Below are positions 27,633-36,034 of a DNA stretch of 64,000 nt, in pieces; position 1 is the stretch's first letter, and the number at the start of each line of letters is the position of its first letter. The notes below the pieces were generated by a model. That model was not told the DNA's origin. It worked only from the letters and a program-made list of their open reading frames with translations, and did not search any database. The DNA is taken from NCBI GenBank assembly GCA_937773555.1, contig CALJVT010000006.1, forward strand, positions 1 through 64,000, given 5' to 3'. The translations under genes and the position numbers were made by a program. The DNA is from an uncultured Pseudomonadales bacterium. Lineage in GTDB: Bacteria; Pseudomonadota; Gammaproteobacteria; Pseudomonadales; Balneatricaceae.

Positions 27633-28553
27633 TTAGCTTTCATCCACTTTGGTTAAAGACTCGATGCTGTCTAATATCGCTTCCACTATGTCATCAGAAT
27701 ATAAATCTCGGAAGTAATGATCTGCTCCATCTACTAAAATAAATTCAACATTTGAGAATTCCTGAAGCTCTAACTGCTCTGGCAAGTCCTTAACTACCGT
27801 GTCTTCACTGCCTGCCAAAATCACAGTGTGAAGGCCACCTTCAACTAATAGATCTGGAGTATTAAGGGTTTGTGGCGGCTGATAATAGGATAAAAAGCTG
27901 GCTGCTTTTACTTTAGGTGCATTATTACAGTATATAAAGTCTGTAGGTTCGGGCATCCACCCATTGGTGGCTTGCTGATTCGCCACGTCAATGAGGGTAG
28001 GCAAGCGTTTTTGGTAACGATTGTAGTAGGCTGTTGCGACATATTCAGGGTTCCAAGTCCCAGGTGCTATTAGTACTTGACCTAGAATACTCGCATCTGG
28101 GTTTTGGCTATAGGCCGCAACCTGACTGCCACCCCTTGAGTGGCCAGCAAGTAGGATTTGATTTACGCCTTGCCCCTTAAGCCACTCAACCCAAGTGCCA
28201 ATTTCAGTTAAAGCGTCTTCATGGCGGTGCTCATGAGGCGCAGTACAATCGAACGCACCATGACGATTATCGATGCCTAGGCTTAAATTAATAGCAAGGC
28301 TGTTCACAGCTTCATCAGCCAATAATGATTGCAAGCTGGCAATAATCTCCATGCCATTGTGAGCAAGAGTACCATGCACCAGCAAAATCAGTGGGCCATT
28401 ATTAATGGATTCGGCCGCTACGTTTAACACAGCATTTAAACCCAACTCACCTGACTTAATGGTAATTTCTTCTGCACTCACTACAGTGCTTATTAGGCCG
28501 AAATGTAAGCTAAAAAAAGATGCAATAAGTACGCCTTGTATGTATTTTTTCAT
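27633..28553 (-). CDS. Exported alpha/beta hydrolase within the sox operon
   Basis: 306 residues from the ATG at 28553, which follows a GAGGTGG element 11 bp after soxB; an open frame to 28646 would overlap soxB heavily. A signal peptide (MKKYIQGVLIASFF..VVSA) precedes an alpha/beta-hydrolase fold with HGTLAHNG (oxyanion region), the nucleophile elbow GHSRGG and late Asp/His in ILAGSEDTV and DGADHYFRD. It is predicted to be periplasmic, the compartment of the Sox proteins. A hydrolase is not part of the known Sox cycle, so its substrate is unknown; an organosulfur ester or thioester is a guess based on position. Confidence 0.82.
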   Translation of the reverse strand: MKKYIQGVLIASFFSLHFGLISTVVSAEEITIKSGELGLNAVLNVAAESINNGPLILLVHGTLAHNGMEIIASLQSLLADEAVNSLAINLSLGIDNRHGAFDCTAPHEHRHEDALTEIGTWVEWLKGQGVNQILLAGHSRGGSQVAAYSQNPDASILGQVLIAPGTWNPEYVATAYYNRYQKRLPTLIDVANQQATNGWMPEPTDFIYCNNAPKVKAASFLSYYQPPQTLNTPDLLVEGGLHTVILAGSEDTVVKDLPEQLELQEFSNVEFILVDGADHYFRDLYSDDIVEAILDSIESLTKVDES

Positions 28554-28563
28554 AACCACCTCA

Positions 28564-30324
28564 CTAAGCTTTGTAGCCTGGGTTACCAGCCACATTAACC
28601 AAAACAGGCGTATTAAGCTTGCCAATTTTGACTTCTTGCTGGTCACGTAAATGTTGTGCCACTATATCCCAAATGTTATCCCCTTCAGAACGTGACCCTA
28701 CGGTAGCCCAACCGGCGACACGATAGGTCTTACTGGCTTCAATTACAGTACCGTTGTCTAAGCGCATTTCGTCGATACGAGAGCCCATGGCTGCCAGTGG
28801 ATCACAACGGTAGTCTAAACCTCCTAAGCGAACCATGTCACCACCAGACTGCAGGTAGGGTTCTGGGTTAAAAATGTTGTCAGCCACATCTTCTAAAATG
28901 AGTTTAATGTCTTCCCCCGTCATATCGCGGGCGTAGGTTTCGGGGTAAGTCGTGCAGGTTTGGTCTAATACACGTTCCATAGTAATCGTCTGACCTTGTA
29001 ATACACTTGTTCCCCAACGGAAACCTGGAGATAAGGAAATTTGTGCGTCATAGTGACTGCGTAAAGCGTCACAAATAACCTGATCGAATGTGCCATTAAA
29101 GTTACCACGGCGGTATAACACTTCGTCTGCAACAGCCAGCTCTTCATCCATCCAGCTGCTATAAGGCGCGCGCTCTGCTGCAATAAGTGCTGTCATTTCT
29201 GGGTTTGCAGGCAACAATTCAGAGAACACAGGTAACAAACGATATCTGAAACCGTTAACTTTGCCCTTGCCAATATCTAGATCCAATACGCCTAAGAACT
29301 TACCATTGGATCCACCATTACACACGAGTGTAGTGTGAGCATTATTTTTCACTTGTGTCGGTGTAGGTACGCCATCATGGGTGTGCCCCCCCAAAATAGC
29401 ATCAATGCCTGTAACCCTTTGAGCCATAGCTACGTCAACATCCATGCCGTTGTGGGACAACACAACTACCGCGTCAACACCTTGATTTTGGCGCAAGTCA
29501 TCAACTAACTCTTGCATCATGTCGCCATTGATATCAAAGCTCCAATCTGGCACAAAACGCGCAGGGTTAGCAATTTTCACCCTTGGAAATGCTTGCCCAA
29601 TAATAGCGACACGTGCACCACCCATCTCACGAATGCTATAAGGCTTAAAAACACGCATTGAATCTTCATCATAAATATACTCATCGGCACCATCAAATAA
29701 AGCGTCTTCAGTAATGAGAACATTTTGAGCTAAAAACTCACCATTAAATTGGCTGATGTTATGTAAAATTTCTTGTTGATGATAAGTGAACTCCCAGTGG
29801 CCCGTCATCATATCAACACCTAATAAGTTACATGCCCGCACCATGTCCATGCCACGAGATTTAAAGTTAATACCAGAGCCTTGCCAGGTATCGCCGCCAT
29901 CTAAAAATAACGTATTCTCACTTCCATAGCTTGTGCGAAGCCTATCCACCAAGGTTTTAAGATGGGCAAAACCGCCAACTTTACCGTACTCTTGCGCTGC
30001 TTTTTCAAAGTTCAAATAGGTAAAAGCATAGGCTTCCATAGACCCCTGGGCTATATCAAAATGATCAAGAAATTTATTACCTACCATGTGGGGAGCTTTG
30101 CCATAGGCTGCACCAATGCCTAAATTGATGCTAGGTTCTCTAAAGTACACGGGGTTAAGCTGGCCATGACAATCAGTCATGTGCAGCAAACGAGCATTAC
30201 CAAAGTTAGGCACTTCATAAAAGTCTGCAGGTTTTTTCTGTGCGGCATAGCCTTGGCTAGGCAACACCCCCGACACTGCGGCAATTCCCATTAAACGAGC
30301 AAAGTCGCGACGGCTAGTAGACAT
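28564..30324 (-). CDS. soxB: Thiosulfohydrolase SoxB
   Basis: 586 residues. A Tat signal (SRRDFARLMGIAAVSG) precedes a metallophosphoesterase/5'-nucleotidase fold. Metal ligands are seen in RLLHMTDCHG (D51, H53), FLDGGDTWQG, SHNGMDVD and GGHTHDG. SoxB is the di-Mn periplasmic enzyme that hydrolyses the sulfonate from SoxY-bound S-thiosulfonate as sulfate. It is the first gene after the internal terminator and is 98 bp from the soxK-like gene. Confidence 0.96.
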   Translation of the reverse strand: MSTSRRDFARLMGIAAVSGVLPSQGYAAQKKPADFYEVPNFGNARLLHMTDCHGQLNPVYFREPSINLGIGAAYGKAPHMVGNKFLDHFDIAQGSMEAYAFTYLNFEKAAQEYGKVGGFAHLKTLVDRLRTSYGSENTLFLDGGDTWQGSGINFKSRGMDMVRACNLLGVDMMTGHWEFTYHQQEILHNISQFNGEFLAQNVLITEDALFDGADEYIYDEDSMRVFKPYSIREMGGARVAIIGQAFPRVKIANPARFVPDWSFDINGDMMQELVDDLRQNQGVDAVVVLSHNGMDVDVAMAQRVTGIDAILGGHTHDGVPTPTQVKNNAHTTLVCNGGSNGKFLGVLDLDIGKGKVNGFRYRLLPVFSELLPANPEMTALIAAERAPYSSWMDEELAVADEVLYRRGNFNGTFDQVICDALRSHYDAQISLSPGFRWGTSVLQGQTITMERVLDQTCTTYPETYARDMTGEDIKLILEDVADNIFNPEPYLQSGGDMVRLGGLDYRCDPLAAMGSRIDEMRLDNGTVIEASKTYRVAGWATVGSRSEGDNIWDIVAQHLRDQQEVKIGKLNTPVLVNVAGNPGYKA

Positions 30325-30361
30325 GACAGATTCCTATGATGACTTAATTAAGCTTAAAAAT

Positions 30362-30399
30362 AAGCCCACCGAACTGCCATGACAGCAGAACGTGGGCTT
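30362..30399 (-). terminator. Intrinsic terminator/attenuator between soxK-like and soxB
   Basis: The arms AAGCCCAC (30362-30369) and GTGGGCTT (30392-30399) form an 8-bp stem, with an inner CTGC/GCAG pair. On the minus strand it is followed by ATTTTTAAG, and on the plus strand by TGTGTTTTT. It would end or reduce transcription after soxCDXYZA-K before soxB. Confidence 0.75.
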
Positions 30400-30421
30400 G
30401 TGTGTTTTTCAACCATAAACC

Positions 30422-30844
30422 TTATTCAGGTACAGCCATAATCCATTCAGTTTGGGATTGGTGATACTGCGCAATGCCCATACGTGAATGATATTCAGCT
30501 TGGGCCGATATATTCATAGATTTACGGAAGTCACCAGCTTCAAGCGCCTTATTGGAAGACTTAAGTAAATTTTTGGTTAAGGTCCAACCAAAGTCAACTG
30601 CCATTACTTCTGCATACTTGGCTTTCGCCGATGCAAGCAACTTAGTTGCATTAGCAGCGTTCGCTTCTGCTGCTGCAGCCACTTCTTCAGGATGATCCGT
30701 AATGTAGGTTTGGCCATCCCACGTAAAGCTATGACCTTTGCCATACATGGCGCGTTGCTCATTAAAGGCTTCATTAAAAGGGTGTGCAGCGACAACGCCG
30801 GATATCATCATCAACGCCGCCACAAGGGAAATCGTCTTTTTCAT
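30422..30844 (-). CDS. soxK: SoxK-like SoxAX-binding protein
   Basis: 140 residues with a signal peptide (MKKTISLVAALMMISGVVAA). After a short N-terminal region the protein is helical: AAAEANAANATKLLASAKAK, then FGWTLTKNLLKSSNKALEAGDFRKSMNISAQAEYH (residues ~94-126 in two helices). The W-x-x-T-x-x-x-L...A...GD..K.....A pattern is that of SoxK/SAXB proteins, which bind SoxAX and stimulate it. It is somewhat longer than typical SAXB because of an N-terminal extension. It lies next to soxA, as expected. Confidence 0.68.
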   Translation of the reverse strand: MKKTISLVAALMMISGVVAAHPFNEAFNEQRAMYGKGHSFTWDGQTYITDHPEEVAAAAEANAANATKLLASAKAKYAEVMAVDFGWTLTKNLLKSSNKALEAGDFRKSMNISAQAEYHSRMGIAQYHQSQTEWIMAVPE

Positions 30845-30862
30845 GTTGTTCTCCTCGTCTGC

Positions 30863-31723
30863 TTATTTACGTGCGCCAGGGCCATTAACCACTAACCCAT
30901 TCGACATATACGTTTGGAAAAATTCTAAGTTACGAAATTTTTCACCCTGAGTTTTCTGTGGCACACCACGTACGTTCTTTTGACAACCACCATAGCGGCG
31001 CTGCAATGTACCTAGCTCGCCCCACTTGGAACGGAACACTGGAAAGTGTGTGACGTGCCCTAAGGTAGGTCCTGGCAAGTCTGCACGAATAAGAATATTA
31101 GCACCTGCAATGTGGCAGTTAGCACAACTCATATTCAATTGACCACGGCGGGTGTAAAAGCTTTGCTTGCCATCTAAGTAAGCGGCTTTAGCTTCATCAT
31201 TTGGAATTTGCACATCAAATACATTGTCTCGCGACGTGTAGGCCATATAGGCAGAAATCTGGGCAATTTTACCTTTTTTCCAGCCGAGCTTTTTCTCACC
31301 ATTAGCTTCACGACACTGATTAATAGCTAACTCTAAGGTGACTATTTTACCTTGGGATTCATCCCAACGAGGAAAATTCTGGCGAATACCAATGCCAGCG
31401 TTAGCAAAACAGCCTGCATAAGACTTACCGTTGGCAAAGGCTGTATTGAATAGAATCTCACCTTCTTCAATATCAAATTCATAAGGAGGAAACTCTTCAA
31501 TTTCTTCCCATTGTTCGCGTGAACCGGCGTCTAGGGAATAAATGCCATTGACATAGTCATCTAACGGCACTTGTGGAAAGCGCTTCTGGAAGAAACTTTG
31601 CATTGCTAAGCGGTCTGCTTCTGGATCAACTGATGCCAGAGTATTGCCGCTACTAGCGGCTTGGGTGATACTGGCTACAAGCGCTAAGGATGCGCCGACT
31701 AACAGTGATTTTATTATTTTCAT
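30863..31723 (-). CDS. soxA: L-cysteine S-thiosulfotransferase, cytochrome subunit SoxA
   Basis: 286 residues. Signal peptide ends ..SITQA. One haem-binding CANCH motif (C200-C203-H204), with the persulfidated Cys ligand in GGCQKN (C247), typical of SoxA. The N-terminal half has C105 and C137 but no CXXCH, so this is the mono-haem form with a probable disulfide in place of the second haem. With SoxX it joins thiosulfate to SoxY. The mature part is about 265 residues, normal for the family. Confidence 0.95.
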   Translation of the reverse strand: MKIIKSLLVGASLALVASITQAASSGNTLASVDPEADRLAMQSFFQKRFPQVPLDDYVNGIYSLDAGSREQWEEIEEFPPYEFDIEEGEILFNTAFANGKSYAGCFANAGIGIRQNFPRWDESQGKIVTLELAINQCREANGEKKLGWKKGKIAQISAYMAYTSRDNVFDVQIPNDEAKAAYLDGKQSFYTRRGQLNMSCANCHIAGANILIRADLPGPTLGHVTHFPVFRSKWGELGTLQRRYGGCQKNVRGVPQKTQGEKFRNLEFFQTYMSNGLVVNGPGARK

Positions 31724-31759
31724 ATCTGCTGCCTCTTGCTATAGAGTCGCCGTTGCCGG

Positions 31760-32074
31760 CTACTTAATTTTGGCGGTTTCCGTAGCGCTAGCGCCCGTGT
31801 TTTCCGTCCATGTCATTTGCAATTCGTCACCTTTAGCGCCACCAACAAAGGTGAACGCTAAGTATGGGTTCTTAGAAATAGCGGTCCCCATGTTGGTTTC
31901 CATAACAGTTTTTCCGTTATAGGCAATACTTAGGGTTTGAATAAACTTAGCCGGAATCTTGTTACCACTCTTATCTTTTCGGTTACCCGTTTCCATAGCG
32001 TGCTTAGCCATAATTTTTACTACTGTATTGTCGCCTTTGACTTTTGCTTTGGCGCGTAAAATACCTTTTGCCAT
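31760..32074 (-). CDS. soxZ: Sulfur carrier subunit SoxZ
   Basis: 104 residues, chosen from the ATG at 32074 behind an AGGAG ribosome-binding site; the longer open frame (to 32116) would overlap soxY without a site. An immunoglobulin-like SoxZ domain runs throughout: KGILRAKAKVKGDNTVVKI, then GNRKDKSGNKIPAKFI (split). The protein has no signal peptide and should be exported in complex with Tat-borne SoxY. Confidence 0.95.
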   Translation of the reverse strand: MAKGILRAKAKVKGDNTVVKIMAKHAMETGNRKDKSGNKIPAKFIQTLSIAYNGKTVMETNMGTAISKNPYLAFTFVGGAKGDELQMTWTENTGASATETAKIK

Positions 32075-32096
32075 GATAATTTCTCCTAGTTCGCCG

Positions 32097-32552
32097 TTAG
32101 CCGCCGCAGCCGCCAATTGTTACTTTCACTTCTTTAGAAGCACTAAATACACCACTAGCTGTCGTAACGACTGCCGTTACGTCAGATGTTTTGCCCATTC
32201 GAATACGACAAGACACGTTGGCCAATGTCCCTTCAGGGATAGTGAACTGTGCCGCTAATGGTTGTGGATTATTGGCCACAAATAAAGCAATACTAGTGAC
32301 GCCAGCTAAACTGCTTTTCACACTAACAGGAACAACAGCACCGTTTTCGGCAATATCTGGTGCTTTAAGTGTAACTTCTGCACTAGCACTGGGATCAGCG
32401 CCGTACAAGGCACCCATAGCGGCATCTTGTGACTTAGCTTCAAATGCTATTTTAGACCATGCTGCCATGGCTACGCGTGGCATGAGCACACCCATACCGG
32501 CAACTAAGCCACCGGTAAACACCGCTTTTAAAACACTTCTTCGATTCATCAT
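32097..32552 (-). CDS. soxY: Sulfur carrier protein SoxY
   Basis: 151 residues. A Tat signal (MNRRSVLKAVFTGG..) precedes a SoxY domain ending in the swinging-arm motif VTIGGCGG, whose Cys (C149) carries the sulfur intermediates. The start is the first of two adjacent ATGs; AGGAC lies 8 nt upstream. It forms a heterodimer with SoxZ. Confidence 0.96.
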   Translation of the reverse strand: MMNRRSVLKAVFTGGLVAGMGVLMPRVAMAAWSKIAFEAKSQDAAMGALYGADPSASAEVTLKAPDIAENGAVVPVSVKSSLAGVTSIALFVANNPQPLAAQFTIPEGTLANVSCRIRMGKTSDVTAVVTTASGVFSASKEVKVTIGGCGG

Positions 32553-32599
32553 TGATTTAGTCCTTTGCCACGTTTAGTTAAATGGCACTGAAATATAGT

Positions 32600-32956
32600 T
32601 TAGTACTGATATAAGTAAGCCACGATGGCGTCTATATCGTCTTCAGATAAGATCCAATGCTTACCAAATGGAGGCATTATCGTTGTCGGGTTTTTCACAG
32701 TTGGATCCCAAATTTGGGCTCTAAGTACCTTTGGATCAGGAAAGCGTGCTTTCATGGCGACTAAAGGAGGGCCTTGATTTCCAGGCAACTTGGCATCTGG
32801 ATCAGGAATCATGTGGCAAGCAATACAGTTGCCCGCTTTTTTATTCAGATAAAGTGCTTTACCTTTGGCTATTTGATCGGCAGAGGCCAACGTCATTGTT
32901 GACGCTCCGACCAACACCAAACCGAGTAACGCGTGCTTTATTATACTTTTGCGCAT
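32600..32956 (-). CDS. soxX: Cytochrome subunit SoxX
   Basis: 118 residues from the ATG at 32956 with a GAGGAAAA ribosome-binding site; the open frame to 32995 adds a hydrophilic stretch that does not fit a signal peptide. A signal peptide is followed by one haem motif, CIACH (C44-H48), and a distal Met in IMPPFGKHWIL. SoxX takes up electrons from the SoxA reaction. Confidence 0.94.
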   Translation of the reverse strand: MRKSIIKHALLGLVLVGASTMTLASADQIAKGKALYLNKKAGNCIACHMIPDPDAKLPGNQGPPLVAMKARFPDPKVLRAQIWDPTVKNPTTIMPPFGKHWILSEDDIDAIVAYLYQY

Positions 32957-32994
32957 TGGGTTTTCCTCGTTTTTTTCTTCATGAAGTCTAAACA

Positions 32995-34017
32995 TTATTG
33001 TTGAGATTCCACCATAAATAGGACCGCATTGGTCACTGCTTCGTCTGATAAATCAGCTCTTCCACCTTTGGCTGGCATATACCCTTCGGCACCAGCATAC
33101 CCCTGTAATGCATGAATAATCAATAAATCAGTTCCTTGCTGAATTCTTTCAGACCACGCATCGGCGTCATCCACTTTAGGTGCACCTGCTAAACCGCTGG
33201 TGTGACAAACGCCGCAGGCGGCCTTATACGTCGCTTCGCCCGCCATGGCTTGATCACTCATCGCCATAGCTTCCTGGGCAACTGGAGCAACTAATTTTTC
33301 ACCTGTAATAGCTGCCTTACGTTCAGCTTCTTTACTGGCTTCTAATTCATCTTGACCCGAATGGCTTGCCGCAGGTGCATCAGCACCTTCAACAAAATGG
33401 CCAATGGGTGTCACCCCTGCTAAAGAACTTTGCATCATCATGCTATCTGGATCTGCACAATTTACCATACAGCGTGGGTTCGCCACGTCTGGGCGATTAT
33501 CCACATAAAAACCACCTTGATTAGGCATTTCCACGTGTGCCAAATTATCTTGGGACAGTTCAAAGTCTTCTTCGATTATGTCGTTCATGTAAAGCACATA
33601 AGCGGTGGTGTCGTAAACCTGCTGATCATTCAAACTCATTGGTGCGTTGAACGGCATCGCACGGCGAATGTAATCAAACAGCGTGCTGGCGTAGGGCCAA
33701 TAGCTACCTACAGTCTTAACGGGACGATCATCTGCTAACGTCCCTTCACCACCAGTCAAAACGGGCCACCGGCCTTCTCCTTCGCCGAATACACCATGGC
33801 ATGAAGCACAAAAGGTTTCGTAGGTCTCTTCACCATCTACAGCATTACCGCTGCCCGCTGGCAAACCTTTGCCGTCGGGGCGAATATCAATGTCCCAGCC
33901 CGCGATTTCAACTGCAGTTGCCGCCGTGCCAATTTGGTAGCCTTGAGCATAACAGACACCCGGCGCAAGACAGGCAAACAAGACTAGAGCGAATGTAGAC
34001 TTAGGTGATCTGAACAT
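32995..34017 (-). CDS. soxD: Di-haem cytochrome SoxD (sulfur dehydrogenase subunit)
   Basis: 340 residues. Signal peptide MFRSPKSTFALVLFACLAPG. Two CXXCH motifs: CASCH at 70-74 and CGVCH at 268-272, with Met-containing loops MPFNAPMS and GYMPAKGG as likely distal ligands. An Ala/Glu-rich linker (about 205-255) separates the two. It accepts electrons from the SoxC molybdenum site. Its start lies inside the end of soxC, giving a 17-bp overlap. Confidence 0.92.
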   Translation of the reverse strand: MFRSPKSTFALVLFACLAPGVCYAQGYQIGTAATAVEIAGWDIDIRPDGKGLPAGSGNAVDGEETYETFCASCHGVFGEGEGRWPVLTGGEGTLADDRPVKTVGSYWPYASTLFDYIRRAMPFNAPMSLNDQQVYDTTAYVLYMNDIIEEDFELSQDNLAHVEMPNQGGFYVDNRPDVANPRCMVNCADPDSMMMQSSLAGVTPIGHFVEGADAPAASHSGQDELEASKEAERKAAITGEKLVAPVAQEAMAMSDQAMAGEATYKAACGVCHTSGLAGAPKVDDADAWSERIQQGTDLLIIHALQGYAGAEGYMPAKGGRADLSDEAVTNAVLFMVESQQ

Positions 34018-35320
34018 TTTTCACCTCGCCTGTTGGCCCAACTTGCCAAGTATGGATAGAGTTTTTGTGATAAATGGAGTTCACACCGCGTTGGTCTCTT
34101 AGTTGAGCTAGGGTCGGTTGCACATAGCCCGTCTCGTCATAAGCTCGGCTCTGAATCAACCAAGGCTCACCTTGCCATTGACTGTGCAGGCTAAACCGAG
34201 TGAGCGCTTTATCTAACACCAAGCCTTTAAGCTGCGCTGGACGCCACGAGATACCACCATCAAAGGATATATCCACCCCTTTGATTTTGCCTCGGCCTGT
34301 CCATGCTATACCTTCAATTTCTAGAAACCCTTTACTAAGGATGGGATTCTCTGGGCATGGATTGGTAATCACTGAATTACACTCTTGCACAAAGGTAAAG
34401 CGGCGCGCCCGACCATCTGCCATTAGATCGGTGTATTTAGACGTTTCCTCACGATGGTGCCAAGGTTGGTCACCCACTTCAATACGGCGCAACCATTTAA
34501 TGGAGGTGTTACCTTCCCAACCCGGATTAAGTAGACGCAAAGGATAGCCTTGCTCTGGACGCAACATTTCACCATTTTGAGCATAAACAACTAACGTATC
34601 ATCAAGAATTTTTTCTATGGGAATAGATCGGCTCATATGAGCACCATCTGCACCCTCAGCCAGTATCCACTTGCCTTCAGTCTGAACGCCTGCGGCGTCT
34701 AGTAATACTTTCAGTGGCACTCCTGTCCACTCACAACAGCTCAACATACCATGGGTAAACTGTAGCGCTTCCATTTGTGGGCCACGCCATTCCATACCTC
34801 CATTAGCTGGGCATTCAATAAATTTAATTTCTGACACTGATGGAAACCGCATAAGGTCTTCCATGGTAAAGATTAATGGGTTGTCGACTAAACCATGAAT
34901 CATTAAACGGTGTTCGTCTGGGTTAATGTCTGGCACACCGGCGTGGTAGCGCTCAAACACCAAACCATTAGGCGTTATAATGCCTTTGAGGTCTTGAATG
35001 GGGCTCATACTAATAGACGAAATGGACTCAGCCGTTAACCAAGGCACCGTTCGTCGAACAACTTGCGCTTCATGGCGGGACGGAAATCCGTAAGGATTTT
35101 CCACTACGCCAGTTCCAAGCTGTCTACCCCATTGAGGCTCATTGGGTGGTAAATTACTCGTTAAACCCGAAGCAGAAGTGACACTAACACCGCCTAAAGC
35201 GGCTGCTCCAGCAACATAGCTCACCCCACGGCGTAAAAAGTTACGCCGGTCATTGGTAGTAAGGTGTCCACTGGCATCCTGCATAGTTTGCAGCAGTTGT
35301 TGAGTGCTAGGTGTGTTCAT
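34001..35320 (-). CDS. soxC: Sulfane dehydrogenase molybdopterin subunit SoxC
   Basis: 439 residues of the sulfite-oxidase family. A Tat signal (RRNFLRRGVSYVAGAAALGG) precedes the Moco domain, with the molybdenum Cys at C170 (FIECPANGG), followed by a C-terminal dimerisation domain. With SoxD it oxidises the SoxY-bound sulfane sulfur, so thiosulfate can go fully to sulfate without sulfur globules. It is the first gene of the sox operon; the promoter should lie in the AT-rich 35321-35509 region that it shares with the divergent DsrE-like gene. Confidence 0.95.
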   Translation of the reverse strand: MNTPSTQQLLQTMQDASGHLTTNDRRNFLRRGVSYVAGAAALGGVSVTSASGLTSNLPPNEPQWGRQLGTGVVENPYGFPSRHEAQVVRRTVPWLTAESISSISMSPIQDLKGIITPNGLVFERYHAGVPDINPDEHRLMIHGLVDNPLIFTMEDLMRFPSVSEIKFIECPANGGMEWRGPQMEALQFTHGMLSCCEWTGVPLKVLLDAAGVQTEGKWILAEGADGAHMSRSIPIEKILDDTLVVYAQNGEMLRPEQGYPLRLLNPGWEGNTSIKWLRRIEVGDQPWHHREETSKYTDLMADGRARRFTFVQECNSVITNPCPENPILSKGFLEIEGIAWTGRGKIKGVDISFDGGISWRPAQLKGLVLDKALTRFSLHSQWQGEPWLIQSRAYDETGYVQPTLAQLRDQRGVNSIYHKNSIHTWQVGPTGEVKNVQIT

Positions 35321-35509
35321 ATGTACAATGACTAGGCTATAAAAGTATAGTTATGATACGGAACATAGAGTATATATTACAAGTAACTAAAGTAGCATAT
35401 TCCAAAATAACCTAAAGGCATAAGCTTATATAATAAATACACATAAGAAATGGAAAAATGGCCCACTAACTTATGTGTTATCTTAAACAGTAATTATATT
35501 AAGGTTGTT

Positions 35510-35950
35510 ATGCCCATGTTTAGTCGTCAGATCTTGTTGTGGTTAGTTATCCCCTGCCTAGCTTCCCTGCCTTCTTGGGCACAAGACTATGAACCTCAAA
35601 AAGTAATCTACCATGTTAACTATGGTGAAATAAGCCGCATTAATGCCACCTTTAACAATATAACTAATCACATTGAAGCATTAGGTGAAGAGGCTATTAA
35701 TCTGAAGGTGATGATACATGGGCCTGCATTAGAGTATTTTATTGCAGCCAGCAACGACCAAGATAAACAAATGGCATTAGACAGTTTACGCTTTCAAAAT
35801 GTACAATTTTTAATCTGCAAAAACACCTTGCTCAGCTATCAACTCACACGAGAGGATTTGTATGAGGTTGAAAAAGAAGACCTCGTGCAAGCTGGACTAC
35901 CTGCCATTGTCGCCTTACAACAAGCAGGATATATTTACCTGCGACCATAG
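35510..35950 (+). CDS. Exported DsrE-family protein
   Basis: 146 residues from the ATG at 35510, five bases after an AAGG element; the open frame starts at 35450 but without a ribosome-binding site. Signal peptide ends ..SLPSWA. The mature part is a DsrE/F-like fold, with KVIYHVNYGEI, a central INLKVMIHG strand and the conserved Cys region VQFLICKNTL. Such proteins shuttle or bind sulfane sulfur. It is divergent from soxC and upstream of the thiosulfate-uptake permease, so a sulfur role is likely. Confidence 0.8.
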   Translation: MPMFSRQILLWLVIPCLASLPSWAQDYEPQKVIYHVNYGEISRINATFNNITNHIEALGEEAINLKVMIHGPALEYFIAASNDQDKQMALDSLRFQNVQFLICKNTLLSYQLTREDLYEVEKEDLVQAGLPAIVALQQAGYIYLRP

Positions 35951-36034
35951 CCACCCTTTTATGGCCTAAGTGACGTGATTTTTGGTCTAAGACTCACTAT
36001 AATTGCGGGCATTCACCTACTAACTTAATCGTCT

